Of a stretch of DNA of 64,000 nucleotides, positions 8,521-16,929 are shown one piece after another. The stretch is from Pseudomonas sp. FP2335 (GTDB taxonomy: Bacteria; Pseudomonadota; Gammaproteobacteria; Pseudomonadales; Pseudomonadaceae): the NCBI RefSeq assembly GCF_030687535.1, contig NZ_CP117437.1, positions 1,881,501 through 1,945,500 on the forward strand. The letters run 5' to 3'. A program made the position numbers and the translations under genes. The notes beneath the pieces were generated by a model. That model saw only the letters and a program-made list of their open reading frames with translations, ran no database searches and was not told where the DNA came from. Within the stretch, counting starts at the first letter, position 1; each line of letters starts with the position of its first letter.

Positions 8521-9684
8521 CTACAGCCCGGCGGCGTCGACATCGATTAACAGCAAGCGCTGACCGTTATCGAAGAATTGTCCGGCGGTCAGGCAGTATT
8601 GATTGCTGGTGGCGTCGCGATAGGTTGAAGACAGATTCAGCCGCCGCTCCTCCCAACCCTCGGCCAGCAAGTGATAGAAATACGGGCGCCACGACCAGTT
8701 GTGACCCAGGTAACGGCTGTCGGCTTGCCAGGCATCGTGCTGCCATTCGAAGTTCGGGGTCAGTTGGGTGCCATGCCGGTCGCACTGATAGAAGCGCAGC
8801 AGCCAGGGGAAGTCCGGCAGTTGTGGCAGTTGGCTCAAGGGTGCCTGGCCCTGGGCCCAGGTTTGCAGGATGTGCATCAGCTCGACCAATTGCAGGCGCA
8901 GCTGCATGAGGCGCCCGCGCTCCGTGAGTTTTTGCTGGACGTACTGCGTGCGCAGTTGTGCAAAGCGTGGCACGAAGGCATCGGCGGCGAACCAGTCAAG
9001 CTGCGCCTGGGCGAACAGATACCCCTGCACATACCGCGCCCCGCACTCCAGGGCAAAGCTCAACTGCGCTTCGGTCTCCACGCCTTCGGCAATGATCCAG
9101 CAGCCGGTCTTCTCGGCCATTTGCGCGAGTGCGCGCACCACTTCGCTGCTCGGCCCGCCGCGTGCGGCGTCCTGGAACAGGCGCATGTCGAGCTTGAGAA
9201 TATCCGGTTGCAGCGCCAGCACCCGATCCAGCTGGGAGTAGCCCGCACCGAAATCGTCGATGGCAATGCGCGCGCCGGCCTCGCGATAACGCGCCACTAC
9301 GTCAGCCAGGCGCTGGATGTTGCCGCCCAACTCGGTGATCTCGAATACGATCCGCCGGGGATCGACGCCGTGGGCGCGCACTTGCTTGAGGCTGGGCAGC
9401 ACCTGGCCGGGGCGCAGGCGGTTGATCCAGCGGGGCGAGATGTTCAGGCTGAGGAACCAGTCTTCGGGCACTTCGTGCAGGCGGCTCAGTGCGTTGTCGC
9501 GGATCTGCCGGTCCAGCCGCCGCAAGCTCACGCCAGGCGTGCGCGGGTCAGCGAACAGCGGCCCCACGGACTGCAAGCGGCCGTCAGGTTGACGCAAGCG
9601 ACCCAGGGCTTCGACGCCGGCAATGCGCCCGGTGGCAGTGTCGATAAACGGCTGGAAGCAGGCGAGCGGTTGCCCGTCGATCAC
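8521..9684 (-). CDS. EAL-domain c-di-GMP phosphodiesterase (YkuI-like layout)
   Basis: A 387-residue cytoplasmic protein with an N-terminal EAL domain (about residues 1-240) and a C-terminal sensory domain (about 245-387) resembling the PAS/Cache-like domain of YkuI-type proteins. Catalytic signature residues look intact: VEAL (Glu25), [28 protein letters not shown] and VQGY. It should hydrolyse c-di-GMP to pGpG. There is no GGDEF domain and no membrane segment. The GTG start has AGGAG five bases upstream. It follows the terminator of the YqjK operon, so it is probably a separate transcription unit. Confidence 0.87.
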   Translation of the reverse strand: MIDGQPLACFQPFIDTATGRIAGVEALGRLRQPDGRLQSVGPLFADPRTPGVSLRRLDRQIRDNALSRLHEVPEDWFLSLNISPRWINRLRPGQVLPSLKQVRAHGVDPRRIVFEITELGGNIQRLADVVARYREAGARIAIDDFGAGYSQLDRVLALQPDILKLDMRLFQDAARGGPSSEVVRALAQMAEKTGCWIIAEGVETEAQLSFALECGARYVQGYLFAQAQLDWFAADAFVPRFAQLRTQYVQQKLTERGRLMQLRLQLVELMHILQTWAQGQAPLSQLPQLPDFPWLLRFYQCDRHGTQLTPNFEWQHDAWQADSRYLGHNWSWRPYFYHLLAEGWEERRLNLSSTYRDATSNQYCLTAGQFFDNGQRLLLIDVDAAGL

Positions 9685-9705
9685 AGGGACTCCTTAAAGA
9701 AATGG

Positions 9706-9743
9706 CGAAAAAAGGCCCGACTCTCGAAAACGAGAGCCGGGCC
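9706..9743 (-). terminator. Rho-independent terminator of the elaB-yqjE-yqjK operon
   Basis: A 13-bp stem with one mismatch (GGCCCGACTCTCG paired with CGAGAGCCGGGCC), an AAAA loop, and a run of six T on the minus strand. It sits 33 bases after the yqjK-like stop and just upstream of the EAL gene. Confidence 0.88.
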
Positions 9744-9775
9744 GCTTCTGTCTGCAAGAATGCAGCCAGCGTGGC

Positions 9776-10117
9776 TCAGCCTTTGCGCGACGCCCCCTGC
9801 ATGGCCAGTTTGATCAGCGGGATCAAACCGGCGCCCAACCGTACCAGGCGCGTCAGGCTGGCGAGACTGCCACCCTTGGCGCCCTTGCCGGTGAAGAAGC
9901 CCAGCAGCGTCACCGCCGCCACGCCCCACAGCGGCGCATGCTTAATGCCCAGGCTGTCCTGCCAGTTCTGGCCCATGTTGCGCACCTTGGCCAGTGGTGC
10001 CACCAGTTGCTGCGACTCATGGCGGATTTCCTGGCGGTGCATTTCCATGCGCAGGCGGATCAGCGCCTTGCGCATTTCCCGGCGCGAAGTGGTGTGCGGG
10101 ATTTCAGTCAGGCTCAT
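9776..10117 (-). CDS. YqjK-like membrane-associated protein
   Basis: A 113-residue protein with a basic, helical N-terminal half (SRREMRKALIRLRMEMHRQEIR) and a hydrophobic segment near residues 64-75 (WGVAAVTLLGFF). It is the third gene of a compact operon with the ElaB/YqjD-like and YqjE-like genes, matching the E. coli yqjDEK order. The start overlaps the stop of the YqjE-like gene by four bases. The function of the family is not established. The ribosome-binding membrane protein YqjD of E. coli suggests an envelope or stationary-phase role, which is inference. Confidence 0.75.
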   Translation of the reverse strand: MSLTEIPHTTSRREMRKALIRLRMEMHRQEIRHESQQLVAPLAKVRNMGQNWQDSLGIKHAPLWGVAAVTLLGFFTGKGAKGGSLASLTRLVRLGAGLIPLIKLAMQGASRKG

Positions 10118-10497
10118 GGCAGCAGGCGCTCCCGGTCGTTGGCCAGCTCTTCGAGGGTGGCGTGGAACGGTGTGGACTCATCGAACACCGCCGCTTTCAG
10201 GCGTAACCCGCAGAAGGCGGCGGCCAGGCTGTAGAACACGCAGAGGCAGATGATCCCGGTGAGACGATAGCCGGTGTCCCAGACCAGGATCATCACCAGG
10301 GTCGACAACCCCACCAACAGCAGCAGGGCAAACACCAACGCCAGCCCGGCAAACAGCAACAGGCTGACGGTGCGCGCCTTCTGCTCCTGTAATTCGATGC
10401 CGAACAGTTCGACGTGGCTGTGCAGCAAACCCAACACGGCCGCGCCCAGGCGCTTTGAAGTAGAGCTCGTGGACGAGCCGGTTTCGCCGTTAGACAT
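10114..10497 (-). CDS. YqjE-like (phage-holin family) inner membrane protein
   Basis: A 127-residue protein with two long hydrophobic helices at about residues 45-70 (SLLLFAGLALVFALLLLVG) and 80-100 (GIICLCVFYSLAAAFCGLRL). It has a Ser/Thr-rich N-terminus and the preceding amphipathic LLHSHVELFGIELQEQK motif typical of the YqjE/holin-like superfamily III. Despite the holin-type name, there is no phage gene nearby. It lies between the ElaB-like and YqjK-like genes with 2-base spacing and 4-base overlap, so it is part of that operon. Confidence 0.82.
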   Translation of the reverse strand: MSNGETGSSTSSTSKRLGAAVLGLLHSHVELFGIELQEQKARTVSLLLFAGLALVFALLLLVGLSTLVMILVWDTGYRLTGIICLCVFYSLAAAFCGLRLKAAVFDESTPFHATLEELANDRERLLP

Positions 10498-10499
10498 GA

Positions 10500-10814
10500 T
10501 TAGCGCCTTGTAGCCAGCAGGCCGATCAGGAAACCCACGCCGGCGGCAATGCCGACCGACTGCCAAGGATTGGCCTGCACATAATCTTCAGTGGCGGTGA
10601 CGGCCGCCTGGCCGCGTTCGCGCAGGGACTCTTCGGTCTGGTGCAAGGTTTCACGGGCCTTGAGCAGGCTCTCGTGGATCTTGCTGCGCAGCTCGTCGGC
10701 TTGGTCACCAGCCAGGATCTTGGTGTCGTCCAGCAGCTTTTCGGTGTCGCTGACCAGGGTTTGAAAATCCGCCAGCAGTATTTCTTGAGCAGTCTTTGCC
10801 GTTTTTCTGGCCAT
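10500..10814 (-). CDS. ElaB/YqjD/DUF883-family ribosome-anchor-like membrane protein
   Basis: A 104-residue protein with a long amphipathic helical region (about residues 8-75) and a C-terminal transmembrane segment with a glycine-rich GVGFLIGLLATRR ending, the hallmark of the DUF883 (ElaB/YqjD) family. In E. coli these C-tail-anchored inner membrane proteins bind ribosomes in stationary phase. It is the first gene of the operon with YqjE- and YqjK-like products. The ATG start is preceded by GGAGATAACC. Confidence 0.85.
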   Translation of the reverse strand: MARKTAKTAQEILLADFQTLVSDTEKLLDDTKILAGDQADELRSKIHESLLKARETLHQTEESLRERGQAAVTATEDYVQANPWQSVGIAAGVGFLIGLLATRR

Positions 10815-11162
10815 GGTTATCTCCGTGATGGGCTGAATCTGTGCGTTGTGGTTTCGAGTCACCGGCATCGGTGAAGGTTCAGTGCAATTGTCTGGTACAG
10901 CTTTTGCTTTGCCTTGGTGCGCAGGCCACGTGGCTTGCGCTGAATCCGGGCGGTCGGGCAGGAAGCCTTCAAAAACCTTACCCTAAATAACTGAAACTCG
11001 CGGAAAAACCCTGTCGGCAACGGCCTGTTGTGGTGATCGCTGCGCTAAAGCGGTTCACGCCCTCTGAAGAGGGGTGGAGCCGGTGGTGCCAATTTAGTGC
11101 GCGAGACCCTGGCTTGAACCGCTTTGGTGCTTTTTGCCTTTAATGCAGGCCTGCCAACCTCC
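10815..11162. other. Divergent intergenic region, elaB-like / ammonium transporter
   Basis: This 348-base gap holds no convincing coding sequence. It should contain divergent promoters. A small perfect hairpin (CCCTC TGAA GAGGG, 11060-11073) lies about 90 bases before the transporter ATG and could be part of its leader. No T-run follows, so it is not a terminator. Confidence 0.5.
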
Positions 11163-12371
11163 ATGGAAAATTTGCAAAGTGCGGTGGACACCCTCGTCCA
11201 CAGTTCCAACACCCTGTTTATCCTGATCGGCGCCGTCATGGTATTGGCCATGCACGCCGGCTTCGCGTTCCTCGAAGTCGGCACGGTGCGCCAGAAGAAC
11301 CAGGTCAACGCGCTGTCGAAAATCCTCAGCGACTTCGCCATCTCCACGCTGGCCTATTTCTTTATAGGCTATTGGATCTCCTACGGCGTGAGTTTCCTGC
11401 AACCGGCGGCGGTGATCAGCGCCGATCATGGCTATGGCCTGGTGAAGTTCTTCTTCCTGCTGACGTTCGCAGCGGCGATCCCGGCGATTATTTCCGGAGG
11501 TATCGCCGAGCGTGCACGTTTTGTTCCGCAGCTGTGCGCCACGGCGCTGATCGTGGCGTTTATCTACCCGTTTTTCGAAGGCATGGTGTGGAACGGCAAC
11601 TTCGGCCTGCAAGCCTGGCTGCTGGCGACCTTTGGTGCCAGTTTCCATGACTTCGCCGGTTCCGTGGTGGTGCACGCCATGGGTGGCTGGCTGGCGCTGG
11701 CGGCGGTATTGCTGCTCGGCCCGCGCAACGGGCGCTATCGCGAGGGACGACTGGTGGCGTTTGCACCGTCGAGCATTCCCTTCCTGGCGTTGGGGTCGTG
11801 GATTCTGATTGTCGGCTGGTTCGGCTTCAACGTAATGAGCGCGCAGACCCTGAACGGCGTCAGCGGCCTGGTGGCGGTCAATTCGCTGATGGCCATGGTC
11901 GGTGGCACCGTGGCCGCGCTGATCATCGGGCGCAATGACCCAGGCTTCCTGCACAACGGCCCCTTGGCCGGGCTGGTGGCGATCTGTGCCGGTTCCGACC
12001 TGATGCACCCGGTGGGCGCGCTGGTCACCGGCGTGGTTGCCGGTGGCCTGTTTGTGTGGTGCTTTATCGCCGCTCAGGACCGTTGGAAGATCGACGACGT
12101 GCTCGGCGTGTGGCCACTGCATGGCCTGTGCGGCGTATGGGGCGGCATCGCCTGCGGCATCTTTGGCCAGACCGCGCTGGGTGGCTTGGGCGGCGTCAGC
12201 CTGATCAGCCAGTTGATCGGCACCGCCCTGGGTGTGGTCGTGGCGTTGGGCGGCGGCCTGTTGGTGTACGGCGTGATCAAGCGCGCCTACGGCCTGCGCC
12301 TGAGCCAGGAAGAGGAGTATTACGGTGCGGACCTGTCGATTCACAAGATCGGCGCGGTCAGTCAGGATTGA
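11163..12371 (+). CDS. Ammonium transporter (Amt family)
   Basis: A 402-residue inner-membrane ammonium channel with about eleven transmembrane helices. It has the twin pore histidines in HDFAGSVVVHAMGG and PLHGLCGVWGG, and FFLLTFAAAIPAIISGGIAER in helix 3-4. It imports ammonium for nitrogen assimilation. It is not next to a glnK gene, unlike the usual Pseudomonas amtB, so it is probably a second Amt paralogue. I chose the ATG giving MENLQSAVDTL; an upstream GTG at 11124 adds a short leader that still could be used. Its last 14 bases overlap, tail to tail, the Kef-type gene. Confidence 0.9.
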   Translation: MENLQSAVDTLVHSSNTLFILIGAVMVLAMHAGFAFLEVGTVRQKNQVNALSKILSDFAISTLAYFFIGYWISYGVSFLQPAAVISADHGYGLVKFFFLLTFAAAIPAIISGGIAERARFVPQLCATALIVAFIYPFFEGMVWNGNFGLQAWLLATFGASFHDFAGSVVVHAMGGWLALAAVLLLGPRNGRYREGRLVAFAPSSIPFLALGSWILIVGWFGFNVMSAQTLNGVSGLVAVNSLMAMVGGTVAALIIGRNDPGFLHNGPLAGLVAICAGSDLMHPVGALVTGVVAGGLFVWCFIAAQDRWKIDDVLGVWPLHGLCGVWGGIACGIFGQTALGGLGGVSLISQLIGTALGVVVALGGGLLVYGVIKRAYGLRLSQEEEYYGADLSIHKIGAVSQD

Positions 12372-14088
12372 GCGGCTCGTCGGCCGCTTGATAAAAACCG
12401 TGCAGCAGGCGATAGCGGTTATGCCGCACTTCGTCGACCCGCGCCTGCACCTGTTGGTCCGGCAGGCCCAGCAGGATCAAGGCGTGGGAGGCGAGCATCA
12501 GGCTCGACTCCAATAGCTCAGGCACCACTTCACTGGCGCCTGCAGCTTTCAATTCGGCCAACTGGCTGTCATCGCGGGTGCGCACCAGGATCGGCACTTC
12601 GCGGTTGATTCGCCGCGCTTCTTTCAACACCACCAGGGCGACATCGGTGTTGTCCACGGCAATCACCACCAACCGCGCGCGCTCCAGGCCGACCGCGCTG
12701 AGTAATGCGCCCCGTCGGCAATCGCCGTAATGCACGCTGCTGTCTTCGGTGGCGGCTTCCTGCACCCGTTCCGGGTCGTCATCCAGGGCGATAAACGCCT
12801 GTTGTTCATTGCGTAGAAAACGTCCGATGGATTGCCCGACGCGGCCATACCCACAAATCACCGCATGCCCGCGCAGTTCGGCGTTGAGTGCGGTGATGTG
12901 TTCCAGTTGCACCTGCTGGTTGGGCTTGCGGTGCAGACGCAGGGCAATGGCTGGCGCGGCGCGCAACAGCAGGGGCGTGAGCAACATCGAACAGAACGTC
13001 GCAGCGAGCAACAGGCCGTTGAACTCGTCCGGAATCAGCCGGCTCTGTTGCATCTGCGCCATCAAGGCAAAACAGAACTCGCCGCCCTGGGCCAGGGCCA
13101 GGCCGCTGCGCCAGGCGGTCTCGCTGTCGCTGCCGCGCCACTTGACCAGCGCAGCTACCACGCAGCCTTTGACCAGCATCAGCGTGAGCGTCAGGCCCAG
13201 GATCAACAGGCTGTGGCTGACGAACAGTTGCAGGTCGATCAGCATGCCGATACTGACGAAAAACAGCCCCAGCAGGATGTCGCGAAACGGGCGGATGTCG
13301 GCTTCGATCTGGTGCCGGTAATGGCTTTCCCCAAGCAGCATGCCGGCCAGGAACGCGCCGAGGGCCGGGGACAGCCCCAGCAAGTGCGTCAGCCACGCCG
13401 TAAGCAGCACGATCACCAACGCCAGCAGCACAAACAGCTCCGCCGAGTGAGACGCCGCGACCTCATGAAACAGGCGCGGCAACAGCCAGCGGCTGGCCAG
13501 CAGCAAGCCGACAAACAGCACCACGGTCTTGCCCAGGGTCAGCGGCAATGCCACGTACCAGGCCTGCTCGCCGGTGCCGGCGAACACCGGCACCAGGGTC
13601 AGCAGCAACACCGCCACCACATCCTGGAACAGCAATACGCCAATCGCATTCTGGCCATGGCTGCTGAAGATTTCGCCGAGGCTGGTCAGCTCCTTGCTGA
13701 CGATGGCCGTGGACGACAACGCCAGCCCGGCACCGAGCAACAACGCGATGCCCGGTGCCACGCCCAGCGTCATCAACAGGATACCCAGCAGCACCCCGCA
13801 ACCCAGCACCTGCAAACTGCCCAGGCCGAACACCACATGGCGCAGGGCAAGCATTTTGGTCAAGGAAAACTCCAGGCCCAGGGAGAACAGCAGGAACACC
13901 ACGCCCAGTTCGGCCAGGTCCGGCAGCTCTTCGCTGTCATTCACCCAGTCCAGGGCAGTCGGTCCCACGGCCAGGCCCACGCACAGGTAGCCGAGCACGG
14001 GCGGCAGTTGCAGCCGGCGAAACAGCGCAATCACCACCAAGGATGAGGCCAGAATGATCAGCAGGTTGGCAAACACACACATCTCCAT
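12358..14088 (-). CDS. Kef-type monovalent cation:proton antiporter with TrkA-N domain
   Basis: A 576-residue CPA2-family antiporter. The first about 385 residues form roughly twelve membrane helices with VFLLFSLGLEFSL and LALSSTAIVSKEL. Residues from about 405 form a TrkA-N (RCK) nucleotide-binding domain beginning GHAVICGYGRVGQS. It likely exports K+ in exchange for protons, with ligand gating by the RCK domain. No KefF/KefG-type ancillary gene adjoins it. The ATG shown lacks a good ribosome binding site. A GTG four codons later, giving a product starting at FANLLI, has GGAG upstream and is a credible alternative start. Confidence 0.9.
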   Translation of the reverse strand: MEMCVFANLLIILASSLVVIALFRRLQLPPVLGYLCVGLAVGPTALDWVNDSEELPDLAELGVVFLLFSLGLEFSLTKMLALRHVVFGLGSLQVLGCGVLLGILLMTLGVAPGIALLLGAGLALSSTAIVSKELTSLGEIFSSHGQNAIGVLLFQDVVAVLLLTLVPVFAGTGEQAWYVALPLTLGKTVVLFVGLLLASRWLLPRLFHEVAASHSAELFVLLALVIVLLTAWLTHLLGLSPALGAFLAGMLLGESHYRHQIEADIRPFRDILLGLFFVSIGMLIDLQLFVSHSLLILGLTLTLMLVKGCVVAALVKWRGSDSETAWRSGLALAQGGEFCFALMAQMQQSRLIPDEFNGLLLAATFCSMLLTPLLLRAAPAIALRLHRKPNQQVQLEHITALNAELRGHAVICGYGRVGQSIGRFLRNEQQAFIALDDDPERVQEAATEDSSVHYGDCRRGALLSAVGLERARLVVIAVDNTDVALVVLKEARRINREVPILVRTRDDSQLAELKAAGASEVVPELLESSLMLASHALILLGLPDQQVQARVDEVRHNRYRLLHGFYQAADEPLNPD

Positions 14089-14162
14089 TGCAAAAGGGCA
14101 GGCAAAAAGCCGCGAGAATCACTGAATCAGTTATAGGCCATGCTGACCTGCGTCAGGGTTTT

Positions 14163-14256
14163 CTGTGGCAAGGGCGCTTGCTCGCGTCGGACTGCGCAGC
14201 AGTCCCATGCCTGGGGCCGCTTCGCGGCCCAGCGGCAGCAAGCGCCCTCGCCACAG
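14163..14256. repeat. REP-like inverted repeat with internal hairpin
   Basis: Inverted arms begin CTGTGGCAAGGGCGCTTGCT and end GCAAGCGCCCTCGCCACAG, with a few mismatches. Between them is a separate hairpin, GGGCCGC TTC GCGGCCC (14214-14230). It lies in the divergent gap between the Kef-type and thioredoxin-fold genes. It belongs to the same looser class as the element at 1926-2016. Confidence 0.7.
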
Positions 14257-14308
14257 GTAACCAGCGGGCATAGAATGGTCGCCTACTTTCTGAGCAGGTC
14301 CGTTTGTC

Positions 14309-14545
14309 ATGCTTCCTGAATGCCAGCTGTTCGGCACCCTGGGTTGCCATCTTTGTGAGAATGCCGAATCCGAAATCATGCCGCTCGTCGAACACGGGCT
14401 GATGGTTGAATTGGTCGATATCGCCGATTCCGAAGCGCTGTTTGAGAGCTACGGCCTAAGGATTCCGGTACTCCGCCGGGTCGACACCGGCGCTGAGCTG
14501 GACTGGCCGTTCGACAGCGGGCAGGTGGTCGCCTTCCTGCGCTGA
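14309..14545 (+). CDS. Small glutaredoxin-like (DUF836) thioredoxin-fold protein
   Basis: A 78-residue protein with an N-terminal redox motif CHLC (Cys13 and Cys16) after a short beta strand (CQLFGTLG). It then shows the pattern VELVDIADSEALFESYGLRIPVL, which includes the cis-proline strand of the thioredoxin fold. The length and motif fit the glutaredoxin-like DUF836 family found in many gammaproteobacteria. Its redox partner is unknown. It is followed after 74 bases by an SOS-controlled gene. Confidence 0.85.
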   Translation: MLPECQLFGTLGCHLCENAESEIMPLVEHGLMVELVDIADSEALFESYGLRIPVLRRVDTGAELDWPFDSGQVVAFLR

Positions 14546-14581
14546 GGTTTGCGCGATGGCGGGTTTCCGAATATTGAGTTA

Positions 14582-14597
14582 CTGTATGTTTGTACAG
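14582..14597. promoter_or_regulatory. LexA (SOS) box
   Basis: The 16-mer CTGTATGTTTGTACAG matches the LexA consensus CTG-N10-CAG with the extended CTGTAT...TACAG flanks. It lies 23 bases upstream of the GTG start of the following small gene, the expected position for SOS repression. Confidence 0.85.
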
Positions 14598-14619
14598 CGA
14601 TTGAATAGAGGGAACGCCC

Positions 14620-14955
14620 GTGGTGAATGTTGAACAACTGAAAAGCAGCGTCAATCGCATGTCCGCCGATGTCGTGCGTGACGCGGTGAACGAGCTGCGC
14701 CTCGACGGCCTGGTCACGGAAGGCAAGACGCCGTTTAACAAAGTGCATTTCAATACCTGCTTTGCCGAGATCGAGGCGTTGTTCCAGCGCGCCGGCTATC
14801 ACAAGCAGTTGGATGTGGTGGGTTACCAGGGTTTGTTGTACGCGCTGTACGATCCAGGCCGCTGGGAAGCGGTGGACGTGCTGCGCTGGCTCAAGGAATT
14901 CACCGAGGCCGCCAGTGCCTCGCCGGTTCTGCGGGCGCAATTGGCCAAGGCCTGA
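14620..14955 (+). CDS. Conserved small protein under probable LexA control
   Basis: A 111-residue soluble protein of unknown function, starting MVNVEQLKSSVNRMSADVV. It has no signal peptide, membrane segment or recognised catalytic motif. The sequence is rich in helix-forming stretches, and YHKQLDVVGYQGLLYALYDPGRW may be a conserved core. The GTG start has AGAGGGA six bases upstream. A near-perfect LexA box overlaps the expected promoter. P. aeruginosa has several LexA-controlled hypothetical genes (PA0922 is one I recall) and this may be a homologue, but I cannot confirm that from sequence alone. It is followed closely by the pseudouridine synthase gene. Confidence 0.8.
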   Translation: MVNVEQLKSSVNRMSADVVRDAVNELRLDGLVTEGKTPFNKVHFNTCFAEIEALFQRAGYHKQLDVVGYQGLLYALYDPGRWEAVDVLRWLKEFTEAASASPVLRAQLAKA

Positions 14956-15003
14956 GCCATGCGGGATAATGCCCGCCGGTTTTCTCAAGCTTCGAGCATC
15001 TGC

Positions 15004-15894
15004 ATGTCCACTTCCGGTTTTATCGCGTCCGAGCACCAAGCCAGCACCCTGTACTTGCCGCCGGGCCCTTGGGCGACGGTGCTCGAGTGCCTGTGCGAGC
15101 ACTTCCCGGCGATCGGCCGGGAACATTGGCTGGACCGCATCGCGCGCGGTCGGGTGCTGGATGTCCACGGTAGCCCGATCAGCCAGGGCCTGGCCTACAA
15201 GGAAGGCCTGTGCATCTACTACTTTCGCGAAGTGCCGAACGAAAAGGTGATCCCGGTCGAGGAGAGCATCCTCTACGCCGATGAACACTTGGTGGTCGCC
15301 GACAAACCGCACTTCCTGCCTGTGACGCCGGCCGGTGAGTATGTCGAGCAAACCCTGCTGCGCCGCCTGATCCGCCGCTTGGACAATCCGTCGCTGGTGC
15401 CCTTGCATCGCATTGACCGGCACACCGCGGGGCTGGTGCTGTTTTCGGCCAACCCGGCCAGTCGTGCGGCGTATCAACAGCTGTTTCCCACGCGCCAGAT
15501 CGACAAGTTCTACGAAGCCATCGCCCCTGCCTTGCCCGACCTGACCTTCCCCCTGGTGCATAAAAGCCGCCTGGTGGATGGCGAGCCGTTCTTCCGCATG
15601 CAGGAAGGCGCAGGTGTGAGCAACACCGAAACGGCGGTTGAAGTGCGCGAGAAACACGGCGATCTGTGGCGCTACGGCCTGTTCCCGGTGACCGGCAAGA
15701 AGCACCAGTTGCGCGTGCACATGACTGCGCTCGGCGCGAGTATCTGTAACGACCCGTTCTACCCTGACGTGATCAAGGATGCCGTGGACGACTACGCCAA
15801 CCCCCTCAAGCTGCTGGCCCAGGGTGTCCGGTTCATCGACCCGGTGACCGGCGAAGAACGCAGCTTCCGTAGCCGCATCACCCTCGACTGGTAA
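15004..15894 (+). CDS. RluA-family pseudouridine synthase
   Basis: A 296-residue enzyme predicted to convert uridine to pseudouridine in rRNA or tRNA. The catalytic aspartate lies in the family signature HRIDRHTAGLVLF. An S4-like N-terminal region (IARGRVLDVHGSPI) precedes the catalytic domain, which also shows ILYADEHLVVADKPHFLPV and GKKHQLRVHM. The target base is not predictable; it belongs to the RluA/RluC/TruC-like set. I chose MSTSGF as start because the preceding sequence to 14959 is not protein-like. It ends just before a hairpin terminator in a convergent gap. Confidence 0.88.
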   Translation: MSTSGFIASEHQASTLYLPPGPWATVLECLCEHFPAIGREHWLDRIARGRVLDVHGSPISQGLAYKEGLCIYYFREVPNEKVIPVEESILYADEHLVVADKPHFLPVTPAGEYVEQTLLRRLIRRLDNPSLVPLHRIDRHTAGLVLFSANPASRAAYQQLFPTRQIDKFYEAIAPALPDLTFPLVHKSRLVDGEPFFRMQEGAGVSNTETAVEVREKHGDLWRYGLFPVTGKKHQLRVHMTALGASICNDPFYPDVIKDAVDDYANPLKLLAQGVRFIDPVTGEERSFRSRITLDW

Positions 15895-15907
15895 CCCGCA
15901 AGAACGA

Positions 15908-15932
15908 CAAGGCCCGCACGCGGCGGGCCTTG
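15908..15932. terminator. Hairpin between convergent genes (probable terminator)
   Basis: Perfect 10-bp arms CAAGGCCCGC and GCGGGCCTTG around an ACGCG loop. It lies between the ends of the pseudouridine synthase and YgdR-type lipoprotein genes. No strong T-run follows on either strand, so termination efficiency is uncertain. Confidence 0.6.
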
Positions 15933-15949
15933 GTGGCAAACGCTAAGAC

Positions 15950-16171
15950 TTACAGGTCTTTAACGGTGCGGACCTGATCCTTGTTGATGCGGGTCTGCTT
16001 GCCGTCCAGTTGTTCGAACTCGTAGAAGCCCGAATCCTTATCGAATTTAGGGGTGTCGACGGCCTGGATTTCGCGACCGTCATTCAGGGTGATCACTGTT
16101 GGCGAAGCGCAACCGGCGAGGGTGGCGAGGCCCAGTGCAAGCATGAGAGCGGCGATGGTCCGTTGAGTCAT
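15950..16171 (-). CDS. YgdI/YgdR-family lipoprotein
   Basis: A 73-residue lipoprotein. The signal peptide ends in a lipobox LAGC (Cys21), followed by the compact SH3-like YgdI/YgdR domain with ITLNDGREIQAVDTPKFD and GFYEFEQLDGKQTRINKDQV. Members are abundant small envelope lipoproteins with no assigned function. The +2 residue after Cys is Ala, compatible with outer-membrane sorting. It is a single gene convergent with the pseudouridine synthase. Confidence 0.9.
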   Translation of the reverse strand: MTQRTIAALMLALGLATLAGCASPTVITLNDGREIQAVDTPKFDKDSGFYEFEQLDGKQTRINKDQVRTVKDL

Positions 16172-16250
16172 GGTGTTGTCTCCGAGAGAATTCTTTTGAA
16201 ATACTGACCTTGTGACGCGCGCGGCGTCGACAAAGTTCCTGATGCGAGGC

Positions 16251-16853
16251 TCATTCTGACACGCCGGGGCTGGGGAGTAACAGCTCGGGGGTATTCAGGT
16301 TGGCCAGGCGCGGATCATCCGCCGGGCATTCCAGGCCCACCGCGCCGAGTTTCATGAAGATCTGTCGCGGGCTGCGTTCACCGGCGTGCCAGGCGGCCTC
16401 GACCGCGTCGCGCAGGGCGGTGGGCAGGATGCAGATCAGCGGTTCCCAGAATTGACCATGGCGCACCATCACAGGCACCCGCGGATTGCGTTGCGCGGTC
16501 GTACGCAGCTCGGCCAACAGTTGTGCATCGATCTGCGGTACATCGCACGGCAGGATCAGCAAATGCCCATGACGCGCGGCGACAAGACCGGCGCGGATGC
16601 CTGCGAGCGGCCCGGGGTAGTCCGGGCTGTCGTCATTGACCAGTTGGTCGGCAAACGCCGCGTATCGCTCGGAGTTGCGGTTGCACGAGATGATCAGGTC
16701 GTCCGTCAGCGGCCGGACCAAACCGTGCAGGTGCGCAATCAACGGCTGACCGCGCCATTCCAGCAGGCCCTTGTCCTGGCCGCCCATGCGCTGGCCACGG
16801 CCACCGGACAACAGCAACACCGAACAGGGTAGGGGCGATGAATCGATAGGCAT
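16251..16853 (-). CDS. mobA: Molybdenum cofactor guanylyltransferase
   Basis: A 200-residue MobA, which transfers GMP from GTP to molybdopterin to make the bis-MGD cofactor of enzymes such as nitrate and formate dehydrogenases. The nucleotide-binding signature [18 protein letters not shown] is at the N-terminus, with LPCDVP and [17 protein letters not shown] following. I chose the ATG giving [18 protein letters not shown]; longer in-frame extensions enter the promoter region shared with moaB. It is divergent from moaB-moeA, forming a molybdenum cofactor locus. Confidence 0.95.
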   Translation of the reverse strand: MPIDSSPLPCSVLLLSGGRGQRMGGQDKGLLEWRGQPLIAHLHGLVRPLTDDLIISCNRNSERYAAFADQLVNDDSPDYPGPLAGIRAGLVAARHGHLLILPCDVPQIDAQLLAELRTTAQRNPRVPVMVRHGQFWEPLICILPTALRDAVEAAWHAGERSPRQIFMKLGAVGLECPADDPRLANLNTPELLLPSPGVSE

Positions 16854-16929
16854 GGCGGTTCCGCAGCGGCAGCAAAAGGGGGGCCTGTGATATAACACCC
16901 GCCTGTTTCTTCGACAACCGGACCGTGCC

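Noticed and set aside
10114..10497. A phage holin, suggesting a prophage remnant
   Set aside because: The protein is the YqjE-type housekeeping relative in the conserved yqjDEK-like operon; there are no other phage genes.
12358..12371. Fourteen-base overlap of the ammonium transporter and Kef-type genes as a regulatory feature
   Set aside because: Tail-to-tail overlaps of this size are common in compact genomes; nothing suggests more than crowding.
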